Positions 1 to 6,010 of a DNA stretch of 13,532 bases are shown in pieces (positions within the stretch are counted from its first letter, which is position 1; every line of letters starts with the position of its first letter). Source of the stretch: DATEDA01 sp050741515 (GTDB taxonomy: Bacteria; Pseudomonadota; Gammaproteobacteria; Burkholderiales; SG8-39); NCBI GenBank assembly GCA_050741515.1, contig JBOIFD010000085.1:1-13532 (forward strand), read 5' to 3'. The notes beneath the pieces were generated by a model that saw only the letters and a program-made list of their open reading frames with translations, searched no databases and was not told where the DNA came from. The translations under genes and the position numbers were made by a program.

Positions 1-335
1 TCCCAGAGTACGCCGGCGGGCACCACGAGCGCATGGACGGGAAGGGCTACCCGCGCGGCCTCGCCCGCGACCAGATGTCGGTCCAGGCGCGCGTGATGGG
101 CATCGCCGACATCTTCGAGGCCCTGACCGCGAAGGACCGGCCCTACAAGAAGGGCAAGACGCTCTCGGAGTCGCTGCACATCCTCGGGAAGTTCAAGCTG
201 AACGGGCACATCGACCCGGATCTCTTCGACGTCTTCATCCGCCGGAAGGTGTACTTGAAGTACGCCGAGCAGTTCCTCGACCCCGACCAGATCGATCGGG
301 TCGACGAGTCGAAGATCCCGGGGTACGTGCCCTGA
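1..335 (+). CDS. HD-GYP domain protein, C-terminal fragment (probable c-di-GMP phosphodiesterase)
   Basis: The reading frame is open from the left edge (codons in phase with position 3) to a TGA at 333-335, so the gene starts outside the window and only about 110 residues are visible. The fragment carries the HHERMDGKGYPRGL segment, the hallmark GYP motif of HD-GYP domains, followed by the typical helix with DIFEALTAKDRPYK. Known members hydrolyse the second messenger cyclic di-GMP and are usually fused to receiver, GAF or other sensor domains; none of those can be seen here, nor can the HD metal-binding pair, which lies upstream. The remaining 60 or so residues are a C-terminal extension. 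It is convergent with the glycosyltransferase at 407-1495. HD-GYP proteins often control motility, pili and biofilm, which fits the nearby pilin, but a functional link is inference. Confidence 0.9.
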   Translation, partial: PEYAGGHHERMDGKGYPRGLARDQMSVQARVMGIADIFEALTAKDRPYKKGKTLSESLHILGKFKLNGHIDPDLFDVFIRRKVYLKYAEQFLDPDQIDRVDESKIPGYVP

Positions 336-384
336 GGCGCGGGGTCGGGGGCGCGCCGAAGCGGCTCCCTCGAAGCGCGCGATC

Positions 385-409
385 TAACCGCGCATCGTCA
401 CCGCGGTTA
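385..409. terminator. Perfect 8-bp hairpin between convergent genes; possible bidirectional terminator
   Basis: TAACCGCG at 385-392 and CGCGGTTA at 402-409 form a perfect stem around a 9-nt loop. The right arm contains the TAA stop codon (407-409, minus strand) of the glycosyltransferase, and the hairpin sits in the 71-bp gap between two convergent genes. There is no T-run on either side, so it would be a weak intrinsic terminator at best. It may instead protect 3' ends of the transcripts. Confidence 0.4.
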
Positions 410-1495
410 CGGGCCGACGGGCGCCGGTTCCTGCGCCCGGCGGACACATTGAGCCGCATACTGCAGGAGCTCGTGCTCCTCGCTGCCCGGCGCTTGGAGC
501 CGGGCCAAGAATCCTGCCTCTTGCGTGTCAATGGGGTCTTTGGTCATGTCGCAGAGCCCGCGACGGATCAGCGCGAGGCACGCGTCATCGATGCGTGGGG
601 ACAAATCCCTGTTTTCGCCGCTGCCGGCGAGGAGCGCGTGCAGACCATTCTTGAACCGAACGAGCTCCGCGGAGAACTCGGGCGAAACCGCAAGGTACGG
701 CCAGTGACTGGGGTCACGGCGACCGATGAGCTGCGCACGCCAGCCGATGGCGTTGTCGAGGCGCAAGTAGTACAGACCGTCCAAAGTCTTCAGCTTGCCG
801 CGAAGCACGGAAATGCAAGATCCCAGGTACTGCCAGAAGATCACGTTCTGGGTGAAATCGAGCGTCCGAAGGCAGGACTCGACGAAGACTTCCCGACGGT
901 GGATCGCGTAGAGAGTGGGAGAGAAGTTCGCCACGTGCTTGATGACGCGGTCAGCCGCGTCGTCCTCGGCGTGCGTCCTCCCCCCGGTCCTATTGATTCG
1001 CATCTCACCGAGCGCCGGGATGCGAAACCAAACCATCCGTCCCTGGCATGCCGTGAAGTCCGCGTTGGCGTCGAGAAAATCGATGCAAGACTCCATCGCC
1101 GCGGGCATCATGAAATCGTCGTCCGCGTGGAACACGACGTAGTCGGTCTGCGCCGCCTCGGTGCAGCGGGCGAGCCGCTCGAGAAAATGCATCGCCGGCG
1201 GATGGCGCAGCAAGCGCAAATCGAGGCTGGGATAGCGGGCTGCTACGCCGCTCAGGACGGACTCGTGCTCGGCGGCGCTGTGATCGGACACGAGGATGGG
1301 CCAGCGCACGGCGCAAGTGACGAAGTGGCGCAACGCGGTGTCAAGGAAGCGGGCCCGGCCGGCCACAGAAGGCACGACGATGCTGAGGCGGTCGGCGAGG
1401 CGCGATTGCTTCGCGGGGACGCCCGCGTCGGCACCAGATCCGCGCGCGGGCGGCGCAGCGCCTCGCCGCAGGCCTTTCAGCATCGATCTCAGCAT
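407..1495 (-). CDS. GT-A fold glycosyltransferase (TIGR00180-like)
   Basis: A 362-aa protein. After a short cationic N-terminus (MLRSMLKGL) and a linker, a Rossmann-like start LSIVVPSVAGRARFLDTAL appears at about residues 37-54, then the nucleotide-sugar/metal motif HADDDF at residues 123-128. This pattern, with ILVSDHS at about 67-73 and a FLDANADF segment after the DDD motif, resembles the TIGR00180 glycosyltransferase family, related to GT2. It should transfer a sugar from a nucleotide donor in the cytoplasm; donor and acceptor cannot be read from sequence. No membrane segment is evident. The ATG at 1495 has a good ribosome site (1500-1505) and lies 12 nt after the TylF-type methyltransferase stop, so it is the last gene of the leftward cluster. 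A second in-frame ATG occurs four codons later, but the first has the better spacing. Confidence 0.82.
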   Translation of the reverse strand: MLRSMLKGLRRGAAPPARGSGADAGVPAKQSRLADRLSIVVPSVAGRARFLDTALRHFVTCAVRWPILVSDHSAAEHESVLSGVAARYPSLDLRLLRHPPAMHFLERLARCTEAAQTDYVVFHADDDFMMPAAMESCIDFLDANADFTACQGRMVWFRIPALGEMRINRTGGRTHAEDDAADRVIKHVANFSPTLYAIHRREVFVESCLRTLDFTQNVIFWQYLGSCISVLRGKLKTLDGLYYLRLDNAIGWRAQLIGRRDPSHWPYLAVSPEFSAELVRFKNGLHALLAGSGENRDLSPRIDDACLALIRRGLCDMTKDPIDTQEAGFLARLQAPGSEEHELLQYAAQCVRRAQEPAPVGP

Positions 1496-1499
1496 CAGC

Positions 1500-1505
1500 T
1501 TCCTC
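1500..1505 (-). promoter_or_regulatory. Ribosome binding site of the GT-A glycosyltransferase
   Basis: Read on the minus strand, GAGGAA lies four bases before the ATG at 1495-1493. It decides the first of two nearby ATGs as the start and sits inside the 12-nt gap after the upstream stop codon. Confidence 0.65.
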
Positions 1506-1507
1506 GA

Positions 1508-2299
1508 TCAGGGCTTGATCAGGAGCCCCTGCCCCGTCGGCAAAGAGAGGATACGTACCCCGCGCTCTGCTGCGAAGGCATCGAGCGCGAGCTTTTGCGG
1601 CACATGGGCCCGCGACGCGTAGTCGTCGTAGATTACGACGGCGCCCGGGGTCAACCGTTCCCAGAAATGGGTGGAGGCGGCCACCTCCGGGTAGGCGATG
1701 TTCATATCGATGTGCAGCCACGCGACGCGATCGATTGCGGCTGTTCCGAGAGTGTCGGGCACCGCGCCGCGGATCAAGTGGACGTTGGGATACTCGGCGA
1801 AGTGACTGCGCACCAGCTCGAAGGAGTCGAAGTAGTGCCGGATGTTCTTGCTGCGCGCGAGCGGCGCCTCATTCGGCCGCATCTGGTCGTCGGGGATGCC
1901 GGCGAAAGTGTCGAAGAGCCATAACTTCCGGTCGAGCCGTCGCAGATCGACATAGTGGGCGACGGCACGCGAGACGATGGCCGTGCTCACGCCGCACTCC
2001 ACGAAGTCGCCCGAGAGGCGGCAGGCGTGGCATGCCGCCCAGCAACAGACATAGACCCGCCACTCGATGTGCAGATCCCCCGGCGCGCAGATCCTGTGCC
2101 CGCTGGCAGCGCCGAGGGCGTAACTCTCGCGGAATCTCGGCTCCTGCAGGAAGTCAGCGTTGTGGATCGTCGCCAGACCGTCCGCGTCGTAGCTGTAGCG
2201 CGGGGCTCGGGCCTCCGCGGAGGCGGTCGGGGCGGGCTCTCCGGGCGCACGGCCCGCCCGGGGCTGCGCGAGGAGACCGCGGAGCAATTGCTTGAGCAT
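1508..2299 (-). CDS. TylF/macrocin O-methyltransferase-type SAM methyltransferase
   Basis: A 263-aa protein. The order of motifs fits the TylF family (macrocin O-methyltransferase type): FVECGVSTAIVS at residues 99-110 (SAM-binding loop), WLFDTFAGIPD at 127-137, IRGAVPDTL at 176-184, the metal/catalytic stretch HIDMNIAYPE at 196-205 and a YDDY motif at 224-227. Known relatives methylate sugar hydroxyls, often needing a divalent metal; here the likely role is O-methylation of a sugar in the glycan built by neighbouring enzymes. An upstream in-frame start at 2461 would overlap the preceding gene and gives sequence unlike the family, so I chose the ATG at 2299; no clear Shine-Dalgarno precedes it, which leaves some doubt. 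It begins 41 bp after the hypothetical gene. The N-terminus MLKQLLRGL resembles that of three unrelated neighbours. Confidence 0.85.
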   Translation of the reverse strand: MLKQLLRGLLAQPRAGRAPGEPAPTASAEARAPRYSYDADGLATIHNADFLQEPRFRESYALGAASGHRICAPGDLHIEWRVYVCCWAACHACRLSGDFVECGVSTAIVSRAVAHYVDLRRLDRKLWLFDTFAGIPDDQMRPNEAPLARSKNIRHYFDSFELVRSHFAEYPNVHLIRGAVPDTLGTAAIDRVAWLHIDMNIAYPEVAASTHFWERLTPGAVVIYDDYASRAHVPQKLALDAFAAERGVRILSLPTGQGLLIKP

Positions 2300-2340
2300 C
2301 CGAAAGGAGCGATCCGCGGAGCTAGTCCGCGTGCGCTTTC

Positions 2341-2691
2341 CTAGCCCTTCTCGGCCGGCGTCGAACCCGACGGCGGCGCGCCGCGGGTGACGTACACCAT
2401 CAGCCCTTCGGTCGCCACCTCGATGAACTTCTCCGTGTAGCCGAGCTCCTTCAGCTGCCACTTGAACTCGTTGCCGAGCTTGGCCTTGCCGAACATGCCG
2501 AGCTTGTGCTCCTGCTGGAACTCCGCGGCGCGCCCGAAGGTATCTTCAAGCACCTTCGTCAACCTGTTGGCCGAGATCTTTTTTTCCGGATTCACGTCGA
2601 GCGACGGCGGGTAGCGCTTCGCCAGGGTGTCGGCGAGCTCCCGCGCAAAGTCGTTGATGTGCCGGCTGGAGAACGGGGACTTGAACCACAT
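2341..2691 (-). CDS. Conserved-looking small protein of unknown function
   Basis: A 116-aa soluble protein that I cannot assign to a family. It is rich in charged residues and predicted helices, with no signal peptide, membrane segment or cysteine. The N-terminal half has a helix (INDFARELADTLAKRYP) and a basic stretch EKKISANRLTKVLED; the C-terminal half has KLGNEFKWQLKELGYTEKFIE and ends in a short Pro/Ser/Gly tail. Coding is supported by its operon position between the oxygenase (83-bp gap) and the TylF-type methyltransferase (41-bp gap), by a strong AAGAGGAG ribosome site and by sensible composition. Two starts compete: a TTG at 2697, four bases from the ribosome site, and the ATG at 2691, ten bases away; I list the ATG. 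A DNA-binding, chaperone or adaptor role is possible, but nothing shows it. Confidence 0.75.
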   Translation of the reverse strand: MWFKSPFSSRHINDFARELADTLAKRYPPSLDVNPEKKISANRLTKVLEDTFGRAAEFQQEHKLGMFGKAKLGNEFKWQLKELGYTEKFIEVATEGLMVYVTRGAPPSGSTPAEKG

Positions 2692-2701
2692 GAGCAACTC
2701 G

Positions 2702-2709
2702 CTCCTCTT
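2702..2709 (-). promoter_or_regulatory. Strong ribosome binding site with two candidate start codons
   Basis: On the minus strand AAGAGGAG precedes an in-frame TTG (2697-2695, spacing 4) and an ATG (2691-2689, spacing 10). The site confirms that this small gene is translated but does not settle which codon is used. Confidence 0.6.
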
Positions 2710-2774
2710 GCTTTGGATTCGGACCGTGTCTTAGTCGGGGTGCCGGCTGCTCGCGCGGCGGAGGCGGCCGGACG

Positions 2775-3554
2775 TCACACCCGTTGCCACGGCCACCGGA
2801 ACCCTCGGGTCGCATTCCCCGCCGGCCGCTGGCCCACGAGCTTGCTGACGTAGATGTTGTAGAGCAGCAGGTCCCGCACGATGTTCGTATCGCTGATTCG
2901 GTCCACGCCGTGGAATGCGCCGTCCGTCTTGAAGAAGGCGAACAGGGTGTTGGGCCGATACTCCATCGTCGTGATCTTCTTGAAGATCTCGAACGGATGG
3001 TGCCCGACCCCCTCGGAGCGGAACGCTGGATCCTTCGGGGCGTAGAGCGAGGTGCCGAGATGCCGCATCGAGTCGTCCTCCGGCAGGTAGAACAGCAGCG
3101 AGACGAGCTTGCGCGGGGAGTCGGTGTGGGGCGAGATCGCGTAGTTCGTCATGTCCCGAACCAGACGCGCTTCGAACTCGATGCGGGGCTCGACGTTCTG
3201 GCCGAAGCGGTCCGCGAAAAACGGGCGGAAGCGCGCGAGGATCAGTTCGGCGAACGCGTCCCCGAGCAGCCAGGCGCTGAAATCGAGCCAAAACGACGCG
3301 CCACTGCCGGCGCGAGACTCCTCCTCCTCGAGCTCGGCGAGCGAGCAGACGAAGCGCTCCGGATACGCCCCCTTTGCGACGGTACCGGTCTCGTCGATGC
3401 GAGTGTAGCCGTCCTGTCCGGGCAGCCGCTCGCGCAGCGCCGCGTAGAATTCGGCGGGGAACACGTCCTCGACGTAGAAGTGCGGGAACGGATATGCGCG
3501 GACCGGCGCATTCGCGATCCGATAATGGACGTGCTGCTCAACGTCGAAAGACAT
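2775..3554 (-). CDS. 2-oxoglutarate/Fe(II)-dependent oxygenase, prolyl-4-hydroxylase-like
   Basis: A 259-aa protein. The jelly-roll iron site is visible: H143 and D145 in SPHTDSPRK, and a distal histidine H215 in GAFHGVD, followed by R227, a candidate 2-oxoglutarate carboxylate ligand. LVSLLFYLPED after the HxD motif and FAFFKT before the second histidine are typical of the prolyl-4-hydroxylase-like superfamily. The reaction would couple decarboxylation of 2-oxoglutarate to hydroxylation of a substrate; whether that is a sugar, a lipid or a protein side chain is unknown. The ATG at 3554 lies 17 bp inside the end of the FkbM gene with AAGGGAG nine bases upstream, so translation is probably coupled. 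A longer frame extends upstream, but it is only the antiparallel-phase shadow of the FkbM gene and has no family sequence. Confidence 0.87.
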   Translation of the reverse strand: MSFDVEQHVHYRIANAPVRAYPFPHFYVEDVFPAEFYAALRERLPGQDGYTRIDETGTVAKGAYPERFVCSLAELEEEESRAGSGASFWLDFSAWLLGDAFAELILARFRPFFADRFGQNVEPRIEFEARLVRDMTNYAISPHTDSPRKLVSLLFYLPEDDSMRHLGTSLYAPKDPAFRSEGVGHHPFEIFKKITTMEYRPNTLFAFFKTDGAFHGVDRISDTNIVRDLLLYNIYVSKLVGQRPAGNATRGFRWPWQRV

Positions 3555-4296
3555 AGTTTCCGACTCCCTTGGACGGGCCCTCGACTCTAACCGCGCGCTC
3601 GACCTGCTCGCGCGAGTAGTCGAAGCCCCAGTCGAGGAAGGCATCGACGATCGCCCAGTGCTCGTCCAGGTTGGTGTTGATTTCGACCAATACCGAGCGG
3701 ACTCGCGCATCGCGAAGCGTCGACCGCGCGCCGGCGATGATCTTGTGCTCGAGCCCGTCCACGTCGATCTTGATGTGTGTCGGTACCGGGATCGCCCCGC
3801 CGCTGACCAGCTCGTCGATCGTGCTCGACACGCAACCTTGCACGAACGACGACTTGGCCGGCCGATTGTGATGATCGAGGGACTGGCCGAAGCTGTGACA
3901 GGACTCGCCGGGCAGGAACCCACTCAGGTATAGCCGGTCGACGCTGGCCTTGTCGGACAGGGCGACGCAGTAAGCCCAGACCCGGTTGTCGATCCCGTTG
4001 AGGTGGATATTCCGATTGAGGACGGCATAGTTTTGCGACTCCGGCTCGAACGCGAACACCGACACGCCTCGCGTGCAGGCTGCGAAGATCGTGTACATCC
4101 CTACGTTCGCGCCGACGTCGAGGAGCGTGTCGTCCGCGGTGAAGCCCAAGATCCAGTCGATGGTGTCGGGCTCCTTGGAGAACAACGTTGCGGCCCGCCC
4201 CAGCGTAAGCCGGTTCGGCGTATCGAAGATCATCTTCGTGCCGCGGAATTCCAGGGTTCGGTGGGGAGCGAGTCGCTCGTACTCTTCGAGTTCCAT
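3538..4296 (-). CDS. FkbM family SAM-dependent methyltransferase
   Basis: A 252-aa protein. SAM-binding motif I, LDVGANVGMYTI, is at about residues 59-70, the acidic FEPE motif at 83-86, and the FkbM signature IKIDVDGLEHKIIAG at 175-189, followed by VLVEIN at 202-207. FkbM family enzymes are O-methyltransferases found in polyketide, exopolysaccharide and surface-glycan clusters. Here it probably methylates a sugar hydroxyl of the product of this island. It is the first gene of the leftward cluster and overlaps the oxygenase gene by 17 bp. The ATG at 4296 has no obvious Shine-Dalgarno; a later ATG (residue 22) would remove only the region before the conserved core, so the exact start is uncertain. 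Its promoter should lie in the 4297-4525 region. Confidence 0.88.
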   Translation of the reverse strand: MELEEYERLAPHRTLEFRGTKMIFDTPNRLTLGRAATLFSKEPDTIDWILGFTADDTLLDVGANVGMYTIFAACTRGVSVFAFEPESQNYAVLNRNIHLNGIDNRVWAYCVALSDKASVDRLYLSGFLPGESCHSFGQSLDHHNRPAKSSFVQGCVSSTIDELVSGGAIPVPTHIKIDVDGLEHKIIAGARSTLRDARVRSVLVEINTNLDEHWAIVDAFLDWGFDYSREQVERAVRVEGPSKGVGNYVFRR

Positions 4297-4564
4297 GCCG
4301 AGGCGTCAACTGTGGTTGCATCGGGCCGACGACGTGCCGGCGCAAGCAATAAGCGTATCACGCCGCCCCGACCACTCCGACCCGCGGCGAGTCTAACGGC
4401 GGGCCGTCGCGGCGTCCATTGGATCCGGCGCCGAGACTTTGCCTTTTGCCGCTTTCGCCGCGGGGCGGTCGCCAGCGCCGCACGCACGCGTGAACTGGTC
4501 CACACGCCGGGGGGACGCCGGTCGCTATAATTTGCGATTGAGCGCCCAAAGGATGGTCGAAGCA
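4297..4564. other. Divergent intergenic region between the two glycan clusters
   Basis: 268 bp separate the start of the FkbM gene (leftward) from the methyltransferase at 4565 (rightward). The right part holds a perfect TATAAT for the rightward cluster. For the leftward cluster I find only a weak candidate around 4340-4365 and no convincing -35/-10 pair. A rightward open frame runs through the right half from 4439, but its sequence before about 4553 is upstream of the promoter and is not family-like. Confidence 0.6.
4526..4531 (+). promoter_or_regulatory. Candidate sigma-70 -10 box (TATAAT) for the rightward cluster
   Basis: A perfect TATAAT stands out in GC-rich surroundings 34 bases before the chosen ATG at 4565, placing the transcript start near 4538. 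No good -35 hexamer is seen at the expected spacing (around 4503-4508), so activator help or a weak promoter is possible. It also argues against the open-frame start at 4439. Confidence 0.5.
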
Positions 4565-5227
4565 ATGCCCGGCTACAGCCGCGACAACCCGAGCCCGCGC
4601 TACCGCGAGCTCACCGAGGCGTACCGGCGGCTGCACGTCGAAGGCGAGCGTTTCCTCAACATCGCGCCCGCCGACACGTTCCCGGGGCAAAGCCTCCCGG
4701 CCCAGGCGGGCCGAGTGAAGCGGCTGGTCACGGTCACCGGCGCGGCGCACATGCTCGATTACGGCAGCGGCAAAGGCCGCCAGTACGATCTGCGTGAAGT
4801 CCGGGCCGACGACGGCCGCGTCTACGACGGCTTCCAGGACTACTGGGGTGTCGATTTCATCCAGTGCTACGACCCGGGCTACGGACCGTTCAGCACGCTG
4901 CCGAGCCGGCGCTTCGATGGCGTGATCTGCACCGATGTCCTGGAGCACTGCCCCGAGGAAGACCTGCCGTGGATCGTCGCTGAGATGTTCGGCTTCGCCG
5001 AGCGCTTCGTCTTTGCCAGCGTGGCCTGCTATCCGGCCCGAAAGCGGCTGCCCAACGGCGAGAACGCGCACTGCACGGTCAAGCCGGTCGCCTGGTGGCG
5101 GGACCTCTTCGATGGTGCGGCACAGCGCCGCGCCGGGATCGACTGGGAGGTCTGGGCGCAGCTCATCGAGGACACGCCAGCCGGCGCACGGAAAGTCGAG
5201 CAGCGGGTGGCCAGGGACGGCAGTTGA
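4565..5227 (+). CDS. Class I SAM-dependent methyltransferase
   Basis: A 220-aa protein. LDYGSGKG at residues 64-71 is the glycine-rich SAM-binding motif I, followed by VICTDVLEHCPEEDLPWIV at about 120-138, the usual post-motif region of class I enzymes. The N-terminus (GYSRDNPSPRYREL) and the FPGQSLPAQA stretch before the SAM motif look family-specific. The substrate is unknown; its position beside glycosyltransferases suggests sugar or glycan methylation. Two ATGs compete: at 4553 (directly abutting the AAAGG) and at 4565 (AAAGGA 11 bases upstream). I chose 4565 because the first would leave no spacing. It is the first gene of the rightward cluster, just after a TATAAT box, and its TGA shares one base with the ATG of the next gene, implying translational coupling. 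Confidence 0.82.
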   Translation: MPGYSRDNPSPRYRELTEAYRRLHVEGERFLNIAPADTFPGQSLPAQAGRVKRLVTVTGAAHMLDYGSGKGRQYDLREVRADDGRVYDGFQDYWGVDFIQCYDPGYGPFSTLPSRRFDGVICTDVLEHCPEEDLPWIVAEMFGFAERFVFASVACYPARKRLPNGENAHCTVKPVAWWRDLFDGAAQRRAGIDWEVWAQLIEDTPAGARKVEQRVARDGS

Positions 5228-5928
5228 TGGACCCGGTACGGGTGTTCATCGGTTTCGACGCGCGCGAGGCGGTCGCCTTCAGCGTGCTCGCTTTTAGCAT
5301 CCATCGGCGGGCGAGTGTGCCGGTGTCGATCGCTCCTCTGATGCTGAGCCAGCTTCGCGGCGTGCTCGTAAGGAGCCGCCATTCCCTCCAATCCACGGAC
5401 TTCGCGTTCTCGCGCTTCCTCGTTCCCCATCTGTCCGGGTTCGCGGGTTGGAGCGTCTTCGTGGACTGCGACATGCTCATGCTCGACGACATCGCGCGAC
5501 TGTGGGTGTTGCGCGACGAGCGGTTCGCGGTGCAGGTCGTCAAGCACGATCATCAGCCGCGCGAGACGATCAAGTTCCTCGGCCAGGCGCAGACGTCGTA
5601 TCCGAAGAAGAACTGGTCGAGCGTGATGCTGTTCAACAACGCCCGCTGCAAGGCGCTCACGCCGGAGTACGTAAACACCGCCACCGGCCTTGAGCTGCAC
5701 CAGTTCAAATGGCTTTCCGACGACGCCCTGATCGGCGGGTTGCCGCGGCGCTGGAACCACTTGGTCGGGTATGATCAGCTGGCCGGAGACGCGTCGCTCG
5801 TCCATTACACGCTCGGCGGCCCGTATTTCGACGCCTATGCCGAGTGCGAGTTCGCTCCCGAGTGGCGGGCGGAACTCCAGGCGATGCTGCATGCCGAGCA
5901 ACGCGCGGCGAGTGTGGCCGCCGGGTGA
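5227..5928 (+). CDS. GT8-like glycosyltransferase
   Basis: A 233-aa protein. The start VFIGFDAREAVAFSVL is typical of GT8-like enzymes, the DxD metal/nucleotide-sugar motif is DCD at residues 80-82 (FVDCDMLML), NWSSVMLFNN lies at 129-138, and the C-terminal HYTLGGPYF at 193-201 closes the active site in this type of protein. It should use a nucleotide sugar in the cytoplasm; the donor is not predictable. No membrane helix is visible. The ATG at 5227 overlaps the TGA of the methyltransferase by one base and has AGGGA nine bases upstream. An upstream in-frame start at 5095 lies within the methyltransferase gene and adds only low-quality sequence. An 82-bp gap without features follows before the TPR gene. 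Confidence 0.85.
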   Translation: MDPVRVFIGFDAREAVAFSVLAFSIHRRASVPVSIAPLMLSQLRGVLVRSRHSLQSTDFAFSRFLVPHLSGFAGWSVFVDCDMLMLDDIARLWVLRDERFAVQVVKHDHQPRETIKFLGQAQTSYPKKNWSSVMLFNNARCKALTPEYVNTATGLELHQFKWLSDDALIGGLPRRWNHLVGYDQLAGDASLVHYTLGGPYFDAYAECEFAPEWRAELQAMLHAEQRAASVAAG

Positions 5929-6010
5929 GTTGAGCCCCGCGCGCCGTCGCCTCGACGACGCGCCGCAGCGCTCGTCCACAGGGTCCGCCCCTTCGTAGGT
6001 TGTGCCAACG

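Noticed and set aside
449..1924. A 491-codon open frame on the plus strand across the GT-A and TylF-type genes.
   Set aside because: It spans two genes on the other strand that have strong family motifs, and its own translation shows no domain.
3555..3923. A 123-residue N-terminal extension of the oxygenase.
   Set aside because: It lies entirely within the FkbM gene in another frame, is Ser/Arg-rich, and the ATG at 3554 has its own ribosome site.
4439..4564. An N-terminal extension of the SAM methyltransferase starting at 4439.
   Set aside because: It would start upstream of the TATAAT box, and the added residues look non-coding.
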